Below, piece by piece: positions 8,387 to 17,295 of a stretch of 64,000 nt of DNA; the first letter of the stretch is position 1, and every line of letters begins with the position of its first letter. Position numbers and translations under genes: made by a program. Origin of the DNA: Naasia sp. SYSU D00948 (GTDB lineage: Bacteria; Actinomycetota; Actinomycetes; Actinomycetales; Microbacteriaceae); the NCBI RefSeq assembly GCF_017916515.1, contig NZ_JAFMTA010000001.1, positions 806,001 to 870,000 on the forward strand, read 5' to 3'. The notes beneath the pieces are model-generated. The model did not search any database and had not been told where the DNA came from. It saw only the letters and a program-made list of their open reading frames with translations.

Positions 8387-9361
8387 ATGAACATCAGCCG
8401 ACGCGCGCTCGCCGCCCGACTCCTGGTCAGCAACCGCTACTTGGACGAGGCCGCCTCGAGGGTGACCGTGGGTGACGCGTACATCCTGCTCTCGCTGCAC
8501 AGGCGCCGGGGTGAGACACCGCGCCAAATCTTCGTCCCCGACGCCGCAACCGCGTTCCTGGTGAAAAAGTTCCATGAGTGGATTACGTCGGTCGGACCGA
8601 GACCCCCGGATCACGTTTACGGGTTCGTGCGTGGCCGCTCGCCGCTTGAAAACGCTCGTCAGCATCTTGCGAAGCAGGCCGTCCTGCGTATCGACCTCCG
8701 CGACTTCTTCCCGTCGATCTCCGCGCAGAAGGTCCGCGAAGCCCTCCTCTCGGTTGGCCTGGATGCTTCGGCTGCAGAAGTGGCAACACGTATCTTGACG
8801 GTCAACGATCAGCTACCGACGGGCTTCGCGAGTAGCCCAGCGCTCTCGAACTTGGTCTTCCGCGATTCGGATATCGCGATCAGCAGTTGGGCGAAGGACC
8901 ACGGACTCACGTTCACGCGGTACGTCGACGATCTCGTGTTCTCCGGTGAGATCGGCACAGAGGCGGTCAGCGCCGCTGTTGCGATGGTGGAGAAGACGGG
9001 GTGGAGGGTCAATACAGACAAGACCCGCCTTATGAAGCGTGGTGGGAAGCAGTACGTCACAGGACTTGCCGTAAGCGATCCCGTGCGCCCGCGAATCCCG
9101 CCATCCCGCAAGCGCTCCATGCGGATGAAACTTCACCTCATCGAACGATTCGGCTACGAGCGCTACATGCGTGAGTTTCAGGGCGAGGAGCGGGGCGACA
9201 CACCAGGCCATCTGCGCGGCACTGCCCGGTACATGGCGGGAATCGAGCAACCATTCGGATCGAACCTGCTCGCCCGTCTGAATGCAGTGCTACCCGAGTA
9301 CTGGAGTATGGAGGATCGATCCGACCCGGATTGGCTAGAGTGGCTCGGCGACTTCCATTGA
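8387..9361 (+). CDS. Retron-type reverse transcriptase
   Basis: 324 aa. Motifs in order: VYGFVRGRSPLENARQH (residues 77-93) contains the retron-specific NAxxH; IDLRDFFPSI (102-111) carries the first catalytic Asp; LPTGFASSPALSNL (143-156); RYVDDLVFS (178-186) has the catalytic YxDD; and YVTGLAV (223-229) is the VTG of retron region Y. All catalytic residues are intact. The length fits stand-alone retron RTs. Known role: it makes msDNA, a branched RNA-DNA hybrid, from a cognate ncRNA, usually as part of an anti-phage toxin-antitoxin-like system. The ATG at 8387 directly follows the RNA stem and has no visible Shine-Dalgarno sequence, so translation may depend on that structure or on coupling. 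Confidence 0.9.
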   Translation: MNISRRALAARLLVSNRYLDEAASRVTVGDAYILLSLHRRRGETPRQIFVPDAATAFLVKKFHEWITSVGPRPPDHVYGFVRGRSPLENARQHLAKQAVLRIDLRDFFPSISAQKVREALLSVGLDASAAEVATRILTVNDQLPTGFASSPALSNLVFRDSDIAISSWAKDHGLTFTRYVDDLVFSGEIGTEAVSAAVAMVEKTGWRVNTDKTRLMKRGGKQYVTGLAVSDPVRPRIPPSRKRSMRMKLHLIERFGYERYMREFQGEERGDTPGHLRGTARYMAGIEQPFGSNLLARLNAVLPEYWSMEDRSDPDWLEWLGDFH

Positions 9362-9750
9362 GGCCAACGACAGTGTTGGGAATGCCAGGAGCACTCGCTG
9401 TTCCGCCTAGACGAACATCCTGACGCGTCTGCCTCTTTGGCGTGCGAGAGTCGTAGCGCTACCGGCCCACCTTTGCGGAACGGTGACGGGCTCAGGGAGG
9501 GCGAGACACGGCGGGTCGCGAGAAGCCTTTTTCCTCTCCAGCTGAACGCCTGGGGACTCAGTTCTCGGAGCAGCAAGCGTCGGGTGCTCGCTTCTGCCGA
9601 TATGCGTCCCGGCCATGTCGTCTCGTGGGTCAAGGCCGGCCACCGTCTCGACGGCCTCTTACCCCCGGTGGCCCATGGTCGCGACGTCGACTTGGCACCG
9701 CAGCGCCCGCGGACATGACAGTTAGGTCGGAGGGCACTCAACATCGTCAT
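9362..9750. other. 389-bp region between convergent retron RT and nuclease-like gene
   Basis: No gene supported. It separates the convergent RT and the 450-aa minus-strand gene. Short GC-rich inverted repeats are present near 9371-9400, but no clear intrinsic terminator with a T-run was seen. Confidence 0.45.
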
Positions 9751-11103
9751 CTAAAAGGGCAGTTCGTCATCAGACTCCTCGTCGGCGAACTCAACCGCCC
9801 GTTCCGCGGCCTGAACGACCGGCGCCGACCAGAGGTCGCGTACTGCGAGCACTGCCTCACGCCCCGTCTTCGACAGGTCACTTATCACGGTTTGAAGCTC
9901 GGCCGATGAGGCGGCGCGCGTGCCCGTCCATCCTCGCCTAACCAACTCCACAAATGCATCTCGGGTCAGGTATTTCATATTGTCGTATCCAGCTCGAAAT
10001 CCGCCCCGTTCCCCCGTGCGCAACACGCCTTCCTCGATGGCGAGCCGAAGGTAGTCTGCGGGAACGTACATTCCTTTCAGTACGCGCGAATCCAACGACC
10101 GGCCCGCGTCGCCCCTGACGAACTTCAGCCAATATGGCGTCTGCGTCATGCGCCAGTCAGCGCTGCTGCCGTCGGGACGCTCATTCGAAACCATCAGCTT
10201 TAGCTGGCGCCTCAGTTCGTCCTCTCGCGTGTACACCCACTGGTCGAGTTCTCGGCCCGACCGAGCTTTCTCACGATCGAGTCGCTTGTACTGGACGAGC
10301 GTGAAGGAGCCGTTTGTCACGTCCCAGTAAATGAGATCGACTCCAAGGGAGACCTCAGCACTCTTCTTGTTCACGGAGAAAACTGCCAAACGATATTTTT
10401 CCGCATGGAAGACCGAGGCGCTGGCGGCTATCTCGGCAAGATTGAGCTGGCCATCAAATCGTTCCAAATCCTTGGGAAGGAGGTCTTCTTCGAGGTCCGC
10501 ACGGTAAGCCGAATTCAGAACGGTACTTAGGAGGTCATTTGCCTCCGCTGGCGGTCTATCGGCCACGAATGCATCGCTAGGGACCGGAACACCCGCAATG
10601 CCCGCTGCGAGTGAAATCGCATCTCGCACTTCGGCTCGCTCCTGCGCGAACTCGGCGCTATACCCCGGATCCTCCGCCCGTGCGATTCGAATCAGCCGAA
10701 GGGCGTCCGGGTCGTCTTCGGCAAGAAGGTCTAGAACCACCTGGCCCGTGACGTCTCCTAATCGTACCGCCCTGAGCTCCCGCGGCACGCGCAGACCACC
10801 CGCGCGTGAATTCCGCAGCTTCACCCGATCCGCTAGATCAGCGAGTTCCACGCCTCGAATACTGACGTACGGGTCCATCCGCGCGCGGACAGTGCCCAAC
10901 GCCACGCCCGAGACGGTCCGTACCCAGCCGAGGCCGACCACAACGGCAACCCCGTCCTCGTCCACCGAGACAGTGAGGGCCACGCCACGCACCTCGGGCG
11001 CAGACCCTCGTCTAAAGACCTCACTTACGGCGGTTAGGGCGAACTCCTCAATCGTTTCCGCTCGATCACTCTGCCAGATCCAAACCCCGGTCAAAGAAGC
11101 CAC
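9751..11103 (-). CDS. Unknown 450-aa protein with PD-(D/E)XK-like motif
   Basis: The GTG at 11103 is preceded by GAGGGGG at good spacing. Residues about 215-275 contain VSLGVDLIYWD followed by TLVQYKRLD, a G-x-D...Q-x-K arrangement typical of restriction-endonuclease-like (PD-(D/E)XK) cores. This sits after an N-terminal half of beta-rich sequence (VALTVSVDEDGVAVVVGLG) and before a helical C-terminus that ends in an acidic tail. No transmembrane segment. I do not know the family. It stands alone between the relaxase and the retron, convergent with the RT. A cargo nuclease, perhaps defensive, is an inference from the motif and location. Confidence 0.6.
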   Translation of the reverse strand: MASLTGVWIWQSDRAETIEEFALTAVSEVFRRGSAPEVRGVALTVSVDEDGVAVVVGLGWVRTVSGVALGTVRARMDPYVSIRGVELADLADRVKLRNSRAGGLRVPRELRAVRLGDVTGQVVLDLLAEDDPDALRLIRIARAEDPGYSAEFAQERAEVRDAISLAAGIAGVPVPSDAFVADRPPAEANDLLSTVLNSAYRADLEEDLLPKDLERFDGQLNLAEIAASASVFHAEKYRLAVFSVNKKSAEVSLGVDLIYWDVTNGSFTLVQYKRLDREKARSGRELDQWVYTREDELRRQLKLMVSNERPDGSSADWRMTQTPYWLKFVRGDAGRSLDSRVLKGMYVPADYLRLAIEEGVLRTGERGGFRAGYDNMKYLTRDAFVELVRRGWTGTRAASSAELQTVISDLSKTGREAVLAVRDLWSAPVVQAAERAVEFADEESDDELPF

Positions 11104-11436
11104 TTGTCCCCCTCGTCGCCTGCAACGCGCGCATGATCGCCTCTCGAAGCTGAGGCTAGGGCTACTTGGACCGCGTGGCGGTTGGTGCCTGCGGCGAGGT
11201 TGCGAGTATCAGGCGTTGGGCGCGTTGCCGTCGCGAACAGGGATGGACAGCGGTAGTCGGTCTTGCTCTCGAAAAACGAAGGAATCGCGAGAAGGGCGGT
11301 TCCGAGCCGTTTGCTCTCGGATGTCACCAACCGCTCTCGTCAGAACCCGACCCTCCGTGCGTCGTGAAAAGGATCAAGTTGATGCGACGACCGCGACGGG
11401 GTCATGCGACCGTGCCGGTTCGCTGAAGTCGCATCG
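11104..11436. other. 333-bp gap between relaxase and nuclease-like gene
   Basis: Both flanking genes are on the minus strand, so this holds the relaxase 3' end and the upstream region of the 450-aa gene. A 79-aa minus-strand frame (11091-11330) is not protein-like enough to call. No terminator or repeat recognised. Confidence 0.4.
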
Positions 11437-14400
11437 TCACAAGCTCGGTCCGGAATGGCGGCGTGACCGTTGCACGGGGCTGAATCGGCCTGGCGGCGTC
11501 CAAGTTCTGAGGTTGCGTGCTCCGTGCAGGGCGGCTGCCGCCTGCGCTGCATCGAATTGCTGAACGGCGGTTTCCGGGTCCGTACCGAGCGGGGTGCTGG
11601 CGGTGATGCGGTAGCGGTCGCGGTAGGCGGCGACTGTCGTTACGTCGCGCCGCCAGGCTCGCAGAGCGTGCCGGTCGGGGGGCGGGGTGCTAAGGCTGAC
11701 GATCCAGAGTTCTCGGGCGGAGAGGGCTGCGTCGACTAGGGCGATCGCTCGGTGTTCGATGAGGTTGCCGAGCTGTGCGAGCGCGTCGCGCATCTCCGAG
11801 GTCATCGGGCCGATTGCGGCGGGGATGAGTCCCGCGACGAGCCGGTCCGCCCGTCGCCCGGAGCGAGTGCCCGCCGGGGTTGCGGTCGCGCGGGCGAGTC
11901 GGTGATGCAGGACCGCCGCGAGATCCTCACCGTCCTCCATTCCGCGTGCATCGATGAGTCGCGGCAGCAGACGGTCGACGTCGTGGTGGAGGGCTTCGGC
12001 ACGACGCAGCTCGGCCGTCAGCGGCGCGAACGCCGGCGAGGAGATGACTTGCTTCGCCTGTTCCGGTGTGAGTCCGGATCCGCGGATGGGGGCGGTCCAG
12101 CGGTCGTGTTGGGCGGCCGCCGCGATGGTCTCGTACTCGGCGGCGAGCTGCGCGATCGAGGCCCACGCGTCTTGTTCCGCCGCGAGGCTCTGGTGGGCTG
12201 AGGTGTTCGCCGTGGAGCGCTGCAGCACGGCGTGGAGGACCGCTCTCGCGGTGACCTGCGACCCGGTTGCCGGGTGCTGTGCCGAGTGGTTGTCGTCGGG
12301 TCGGTCGGTGGCGACGTAGGCGGTGTTCGAGGTGCGTCCGCGGGTCATCGCGACGTAGAGGCTCTCGCGGCTGCCGGCGGCCTGGATCAGGGCGTGGCCG
12401 GTGTCGGTGGTAAGTCCCTGCGCCCGGTGCGCGGTCACCGCATATCCGAGTTCGAGATGGTTACGGACGTAGTCGGCAGGAAGCACGAGGGCGCCGCCCC
12501 AGCGTCTGCCCTCCCTTCTCACCTGGAGCGAGCCGTCGGCCCTGACATTCGTGACGATCCAGCGGGCGCCGTTGCGCACCCAATCCGTTCCGGAACGCAA
12601 GCGCCGGTCGTTGCGCCGGGTGAGGACCAGGTCGCCGATCGACGCGGCGGTTCCGTCGTGGAGGGCGACCTCGGCGGTTGCATCGATTGCACCGGCGAGG
12701 GCGAGGTCGGCACGGGCCCTGCGATTCAGATCCGCGACGGTGGCGCCGTCCTCCGCAATCAGGATCGACATCAAGCCGTCGGCGAGGTCGCTTCGCCAGG
12801 CACCGTAGGCAGCGTCCATCATGTCCTCTGCCGTGCCACCCCGGATGCGCCCCTGTTCCTCATAGACGTCGACGGCCGGGGCATAGCCGCGGCGCAACTC
12901 GAGTGACGCCCGCTTCTCCCAGTCCTGAGTGAAGCGCTCGACCCGCTCGAGCTCCGGGACGTCGGCACGATCCTGGACGAGGAGGGCGAACGCGCCGCCG
13001 GCCTCGACCGAGGACAGCTGCGCCGGGTCTCCCACGAGGAGCAGCTTGGCGCCGCCGTCCTTGACCTGGTCGGCGATGCGCTGGAGGCCGAGGGTTCCGG
13101 CGAGGGAGGCCTCGTCGAGGATCACCAGCTGCCCCGCCGTGAACGTGACGCGGCCAGCCTCGTGGTCGTGCCACCACTTCGCGGTGTTCTCGGCCGGGAT
13201 CCCGAGCTCGGCCCCGAGCACCTCGGCGGCGGCCGCAGAGGGCGCCAACCCGAGAACAGATCCGATGCCGTGCTCGGCCTCCCAGGCGTGCCGCAGGGCC
13301 TGCATGGCGGTGGTCTTGCCCGCGCCCGCCGGACCCACCAGCACGTCCACCACACGGCCGGAGGTGGCGACCGAGCCAAGGGCCGCCACTTGATCGGGAC
13401 GGACCAGCCGCCCTCGGCTGTCCGTCCGGGACCACTGCAGGCGATTGGTGGCGAGGGTCGGTGCGCTCTTGTCACGGGAGAGGGTGAGGAGCCGGTCCTC
13501 CGCCTCGAGTAGCGCCGTCGAGGAGAACAGGACCGAGTGTCGCGGCCGGAACACGCTGGTTCCGTCCGGCCGCTGAAACACCGCAGGAGTCGGCGCGAGT
13601 TCGGGTGGAGTGAGCCGGATCGATGCTCGTTCGGCGGCATCGACGATCAGGCCGGTGACAGCCTGCCGATCCTCGGTGGTGGCGAAGCGCCAGCCCATGG
13701 TCTGCCGGGCCGCCTCGGCGTAGAGGTTCCAGTGCCGCCAGGTCGACCGCTTCTCCCCCACCTCCTCCACCACACTCCGGCCCAGCCGCCCGACCACCTC
13801 CGACGGGACGTCCTCCGCCCGCAGCATCGACGACGGACCGCCCGCGGCGACCCTTCGAGCCCAGGTCGTGGCGTTCTCGCCGAGATGCGTGCCGGCCCGC
13901 TGGCGCCAGTCGCGGGTGAGGTCGGCGAGGGAGCGGATCTCCTTGTCGGGCCTGGTGGCCAGGGTCGCCTGCGCCCTCAGCTTCACGATCGTCGCGGGAC
14001 CCGGCCGACGCCCGAGCGCCGCCCGGTACTCCTCGATCAGACGGTCGGTCTCGACGTCGATGTGCCGCGACCGGTTGGAGAACTCGGCGACCAGGGCCTC
14101 CTGCACGCCGCGGATCGCCCAAGACGGATTGCGGTCGACGCCCATCTGGCGCTGCTCCCACCGCACGCCGAGGACGCGCGAGAGCCGGTCGGCGAACAGC
14201 GCCTCGTGCAGCTCCGAGAGCGCCACGGTCGCCGCGTGCAACGGGCGGCCGTCCAGGGCGCGCCACTTCCCGTCGAACACTGTGCGGGCCTTGTTGCTGA
14301 CTACCACGTGGGTGTGCAGGTGCGGGTCCCCGGCGCGGGAGTCGTAGTGGTCGAACGCGGCCGCGATTAGACCGGTCACCTCCACCTGCGCAACCGCCCC

Positions 14401-14988
14401 ATCGCGTCCGGTTGCACCGGCTCGGGTGGCGGCAACCTCACGCTCCATGAACGCAACAACGTCCGCAACCGCCTCATGATGGGCCTGCACGATCGACGAC
14501 TGCGTCCCAGCGTCCGCCACGGCCCACAGGACCGACGCCGACTTCGGCACCGAGAACGTGAAATCGAACCCGGCGACTGGGCGCCGCGATCCGCGCTCCC
14601 CCTCCTCCGCCTCGATCGCCGCCACCGCCGCCGACCGGTCTTCACCCGCCAGCTTGGGGTCGAGCGCTGCGACGCGGTCGGCGACCCGCTCCGAAAGCGG
14701 GGCATAGACGGGATACGCCCGACCCAGAGGGTCACCGCTGGCCGGGTCGCGGCCCATTCCAACCATGAGCTGCAGCTGCGACTCCGACACCGGATCCCCC
14801 ACGGCGATGCGGCCACCGCCGAGGGCAGCGACGCCACCGCCAAGCCACCGCCCCGGCGGAGTGCCCACCTCCGCGTAGTACCGCGTCAACGGCGTGGACA
14901 GCGACCGGTCGCCGTCGCCGGCCGCGACGGTGCGCAGCAGGTACTTGTAGCCGTCCCCGGCACTCATCACCCGCATCGACACCGTCAC
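11437..14988 (-). CDS. MobF-family conjugative relaxase-helicase (TraA/TrwC type)
   Basis: 1183 aa from a GTG at 14988 with GGAGG ten bases upstream; the longer open frame is discarded because the conserved start MRVMSAGDGYKYLL lies just inside. The N-terminal relaxase domain has tandem tyrosines LTRYYAE (Y37-Y38) and the metal-binding histidine triad DPHLHTH (H223, H225, H227). A RecD-like helicase follows, with Walker A GPAGAGKTT (552-560), Walker B LVILDEAS (621-628) and a later YAVTAHRAQGLT motif. It nicks oriT, stays covalently attached to the DNA and unwinds it for transfer. Its 5' side faces the inverted-repeat region that is the likely oriT. The gene is intact, arguing that the element could still be mobilised. 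Confidence 0.92.
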   Translation of the reverse strand: MTVSMRVMSAGDGYKYLLRTVAAGDGDRSLSTPLTRYYAEVGTPPGRWLGGGVAALGGGRIAVGDPVSESQLQLMVGMGRDPASGDPLGRAYPVYAPLSERVADRVAALDPKLAGEDRSAAVAAIEAEEGERGSRRPVAGFDFTFSVPKSASVLWAVADAGTQSSIVQAHHEAVADVVAFMEREVAATRAGATGRDGAVAQVEVTGLIAAAFDHYDSRAGDPHLHTHVVVSNKARTVFDGKWRALDGRPLHAATVALSELHEALFADRLSRVLGVRWEQRQMGVDRNPSWAIRGVQEALVAEFSNRSRHIDVETDRLIEEYRAALGRRPGPATIVKLRAQATLATRPDKEIRSLADLTRDWRQRAGTHLGENATTWARRVAAGGPSSMLRAEDVPSEVVGRLGRSVVEEVGEKRSTWRHWNLYAEAARQTMGWRFATTEDRQAVTGLIVDAAERASIRLTPPELAPTPAVFQRPDGTSVFRPRHSVLFSSTALLEAEDRLLTLSRDKSAPTLATNRLQWSRTDSRGRLVRPDQVAALGSVATSGRVVDVLVGPAGAGKTTAMQALRHAWEAEHGIGSVLGLAPSAAAAEVLGAELGIPAENTAKWWHDHEAGRVTFTAGQLVILDEASLAGTLGLQRIADQVKDGGAKLLLVGDPAQLSSVEAGGAFALLVQDRADVPELERVERFTQDWEKRASLELRRGYAPAVDVYEEQGRIRGGTAEDMMDAAYGAWRSDLADGLMSILIAEDGATVADLNRRARADLALAGAIDATAEVALHDGTAASIGDLVLTRRNDRRLRSGTDWVRNGARWIVTNVRADGSLQVRREGRRWGGALVLPADYVRNHLELGYAVTAHRAQGLTTDTGHALIQAAGSRESLYVAMTRGRTSNTAYVATDRPDDNHSAQHPATGSQVTARAVLHAVLQRSTANTSAHQSLAAEQDAWASIAQLAAEYETIAAAAQHDRWTAPIRGSGLTPEQAKQVISSPAFAPLTAELRRAEALHHDVDRLLPRLIDARGMEDGEDLAAVLHHRLARATATPAGTRSGRRADRLVAGLIPAAIGPMTSEMRDALAQLGNLIEHRAIALVDAALSARELWIVSLSTPPPDRHALRAWRRDVTTVAAYRDRYRITASTPLGTDPETAVQQFDAAQAAAALHGARNLRTWTPPGRFSPVQRSRRHSGPSL

Positions 14989-15699
14989 CCGACAGGCACC
15001 TCCGGCAGGAAGGTGCGCGACCAAATCCAGGGGGGCGCCTCGGACTGCAAGAGGCGTGGCAGCTCTTCGCTCCTTGAAACGGATATCCATGAGCCGGTCA
15101 TAGGAGGAGGGCGGTCCGAGTGCGCGTGAAGCGAGCTCGTACGGCCTGTGGCCGCCGGAGTTTCGGATGCGAGGAGTGCGACAGCGCGGTCTGTGCGCCA
15201 GCTGCATTGCTGAGCCACCACAGAGGATCCCTCGATGCGCAGAGACCGGTGGGCCCGCGTCGATACGTGACGGTGGGGAGCCAGGGCTGAGGGGACACCA
15301 AGTCCCGGCGCACGCTGCCAGCGGTCGGCTCCGCTGCGGGCCTGCCCGGACAGGTCGCGGCACCACCGCGGTGTGCGGGGACGGCGTGCGTACCTACCTG
15401 ATGGAGGCGAATCTTGGAGACTACGAGCGGAACCCCAAATGGCCCCTGAGACGTGGGATGAGGGCGTTCAGGCTGCAGAAGGCAGGTGCGCCGTCGCGGG
15501 GACACGCCAGTGGGGCTGGCCGGGCGATGGCGAGAGTGCGGTGGTGCCAGCGTGGCACCACCGCTCCTTGGCGGCCGGTCGAGATTGCTCCGGGCCCACC
15601 CAATGCAGGCCGAAAGGCCAAAAGAGCGGTGGTGCCGCCGCGGCACCACCGCGCAGCCTCGGTTCATCTCGATCCATCGAGACCTCACTCGGAGACACC
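14989..15699. other. 711-bp noncoding region between relaxase and integrase, candidate oriT
   Basis: No gene supported on either strand. Repeated copies of GGCACCACCGC, two of them in perfect 11-bp inverted repeats, are concentrated in 15359-15652. Relaxase genes commonly lie beside their oriT, so this is the best place for it; the relaxase promoter should also be here. Confidence 0.5.
15538..15652. repeat. Two GCGGTGGTGCC-N5-GGCACCACCGC hairpins plus an outer half-site
   Basis: Hairpin 1 has arms 15538-15548 and 15554-15564; hairpin 2 has arms 15626-15636 and 15642-15652. Each is a perfect 11-bp inverted repeat around a 5-nt spacer. A third GGCACCACCGC stands alone at 15359-15369, within the palindrome CACCGCGGTG at 15364-15373. 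The facing arms of the two hairpins can also pair with each other over about 19 bp (15554-15572 with 15617-15636), giving alternative cruciforms. Such switching structures are typical of transfer origins or replication/regulatory sites. Confidence 0.7.
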
Positions 15700-16902
15700 T
15701 CACGGCACATCGGGGTCGTAGTTCGGTGCCAGCTTCTCGAGGATTGCCGCCGTCGCCGGGTTCGCCACGTTCTCCCGCTCGATGTAGTGCTGACGGGTGA
15801 TCCGGGTCGCCGCGTGACCGAGCATCTCCGCAGCCATCTCGTCATTCGCTTCCCGGCTGATGAGCGTTGCCACTGTCTTACGGAACGAGTGAGGCGTAAT
15901 CCTTTGGCCGGATAGGCCCGCCAGGTCCAGCACGAGGCGGAAGGTCCGGCGCACGTTGTATGGGGTGAGCGGTGTGCCATGACGCGTGAAGAAAAGCAGG
16001 TGCTCGGGGTCGCCGTCGGGCGTCAGAGCGAGTCGCTTGCGGATGACCTCCGCCGCGAACTGCGGGATGGCCACCGTCCGGTTCGATCGGTCCGTCTTGG
16101 GCGACTCCTGTCGTAGAACACCCTTGCCCTTGCGCACCACGACCGTGCCGCGGAACTGCACCGTCGGGGGGTTCGCCGTCATGTCGACATCACACCTGCG
16201 CAGTGCGAGCGCTTCGCCGATGCGAGCCGAGCTGCCGAGCATCACTTCGATGATGCCGCTCACCTGACCGTCCGGCCTCGGCCCCATCACGCCGGGTGCG
16301 GTGCGCCAGGTCGCTGCCGCCTGTCGGATCGCCTGCAGCTCCGCCATCGTCAGCGCCTTGGGCGGGGCCGGCGGCTTGCGTAGTGGCGTGGTGGCAGCCA
16401 CCGGGTTGTTCCGGATGGCCTCGTGCCGCATGGCGAATTTCATGAGCAGGTTCAGCATCACCTTGGACAGCTTTGCCCGTGCGTAGGACTTCGCGGCCTG
16501 CGACTTGAGGAACCGCTCGACCCGGGCGACGGTGATCTCGCGAAGCGTGAAGTGCTCGAAGGCCGGCATGAGCAGGGTGCGCAGCTGACGTTCGTAGGTC
16601 TCCTTCGTCCCCTCCGACAGGTTGGGGTCCATCTGGACTTCCTCGAGCCAGAGCCGGGCGAGCGTGGGGACCGGGGTGTCTGCGGTCACGGCCTCGCCGG
16701 TGTCGCCGAAGCTGTCCCGGTTGGCGGCCTTGCGCTTGAGAGCGGCGATCGCCGCGGCCTTCGTCGCTCCGGTCGCCGAGAGGCGACGCAGACGACCGTC
16801 CGAGTCGCGGATACGGGTGGTGGCCTGCACCTTCCCCGACCCGGCTTTGGCGGTCCGGATCTCGCCGAAGGTGCCGATGTCCGTGCGAGGCCTACCCGAC
16901 AT
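15700..16902 (-). CDS. int: Tyrosine site-specific integrase
   Basis: 400 aa from the ATG at 16902, whose first bases overlap the end of xis by 11 bp. The N-terminal part (1-75) is an arm-binding-like region, followed by a SAM-like core-binding domain (about 77-175) and a catalytic domain with R227 (SSARIGE), K269, H338-x-x-R341 (TPHSFRK), H363 (LGHAATR) and nucleophile Y373 (QHYIE). All catalytic residues are present. It catalyses recombination between the tRNA-Thr attB and the element's attP, and with Xis the reverse reaction. The position beside the intact tRNA is typical. Confidence 0.93.
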   Translation of the reverse strand: MSGRPRTDIGTFGEIRTAKAGSGKVQATTRIRDSDGRLRRLSATGATKAAAIAALKRKAANRDSFGDTGEAVTADTPVPTLARLWLEEVQMDPNLSEGTKETYERQLRTLLMPAFEHFTLREITVARVERFLKSQAAKSYARAKLSKVMLNLLMKFAMRHEAIRNNPVAATTPLRKPPAPPKALTMAELQAIRQAAATWRTAPGVMGPRPDGQVSGIIEVMLGSSARIGEALALRRCDVDMTANPPTVQFRGTVVVRKGKGVLRQESPKTDRSNRTVAIPQFAAEVIRKRLALTPDGDPEHLLFFTRHGTPLTPYNVRRTFRLVLDLAGLSGQRITPHSFRKTVATLISREANDEMAAEMLGHAATRITRQHYIERENVANPATAAILEKLAPNYDPDVP

Positions 16903-17242
16903 GGCGGGTTCCTTCGGCGCCCCGCTCTGGCTCGGACATGCGCTCGATCCACGCCTCGATCTCCGAAACGCGGTAGCGCAGTTCGCGTCCGACGTGAACG
17001 GCGCGCGGGCCGCGTCCGTCGCAGCGCAGGTCGTAGATCGCCTGGGGCGCCACGCCGAGGTACTCGGCGAGCTCCCGCGTGGACAGCATCTTCTCAAGGC
17101 CGGTGGTGATGGTGTCATCTCGCATGCCAACCAGGTGCGCGAGGCGTCCCAAGATCGGCCCAACACGGCCGATGCCCATACTGCGCAGGGCCGCCGCAAC
17201 GGCGGTCTGCGCGAATAAATGGCCAATAAATGGCCAGCTCAT
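16892..17242 (-). CDS. xis: Excisionase / MerR-type helix-turn-helix protein
   Basis: 116 aa. TRELAEYLGVAPQAIYDLRC (residues about 55-74) is the winged-helix excisionase fold seen in proteins that bind att sites and direct integrase toward excision. The ATG at 17242 has GGAG five bases upstream, which favours the long form; an internal ATG at 17125 lacks such a site. The first codons (WPFIGHLF) are encoded by the AATAAATGGCC repeat that recurs at the other end of the element, so Xis or Int binding there could control its own expression. It is translationally coupled to int. Confidence 0.8.
   Translation of the reverse strand: MSWPFIGHLFAQTAVAAALRSMGIGRVGPILGRLAHLVGMRDDTITTGLEKMLSTRELAEYLGVAPQAIYDLRCDGRGPRAVHVGRELRYRVSEIEAWIERMSEPERGAEGTRHVG
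17212..17236. repeat. AATAAATGGCC tandem repeat, right-end copy
   Basis: Two exact tandem AATAAATGGCC-type units overlapping the first codons of xis, 71 bp from the right att core. Direct-repeat partner of 437-461 with one mismatch. Candidate arm-type site for Int/Xis and possible autoregulatory operator. Confidence 0.6.
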
Positions 17243-17295
17243 CGAGTCTCCGTCCCTTCACGGTTCGGAGAAGTAGGTCTGACCAGGAGTTTCTG

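Noticed and set aside
11091-11330. 79-aa minus-strand open frame before the nuclease-like gene
   Set aside because: It overlaps the well-supported GTG start of the next gene, and no family or ribosome-binding site was seen.
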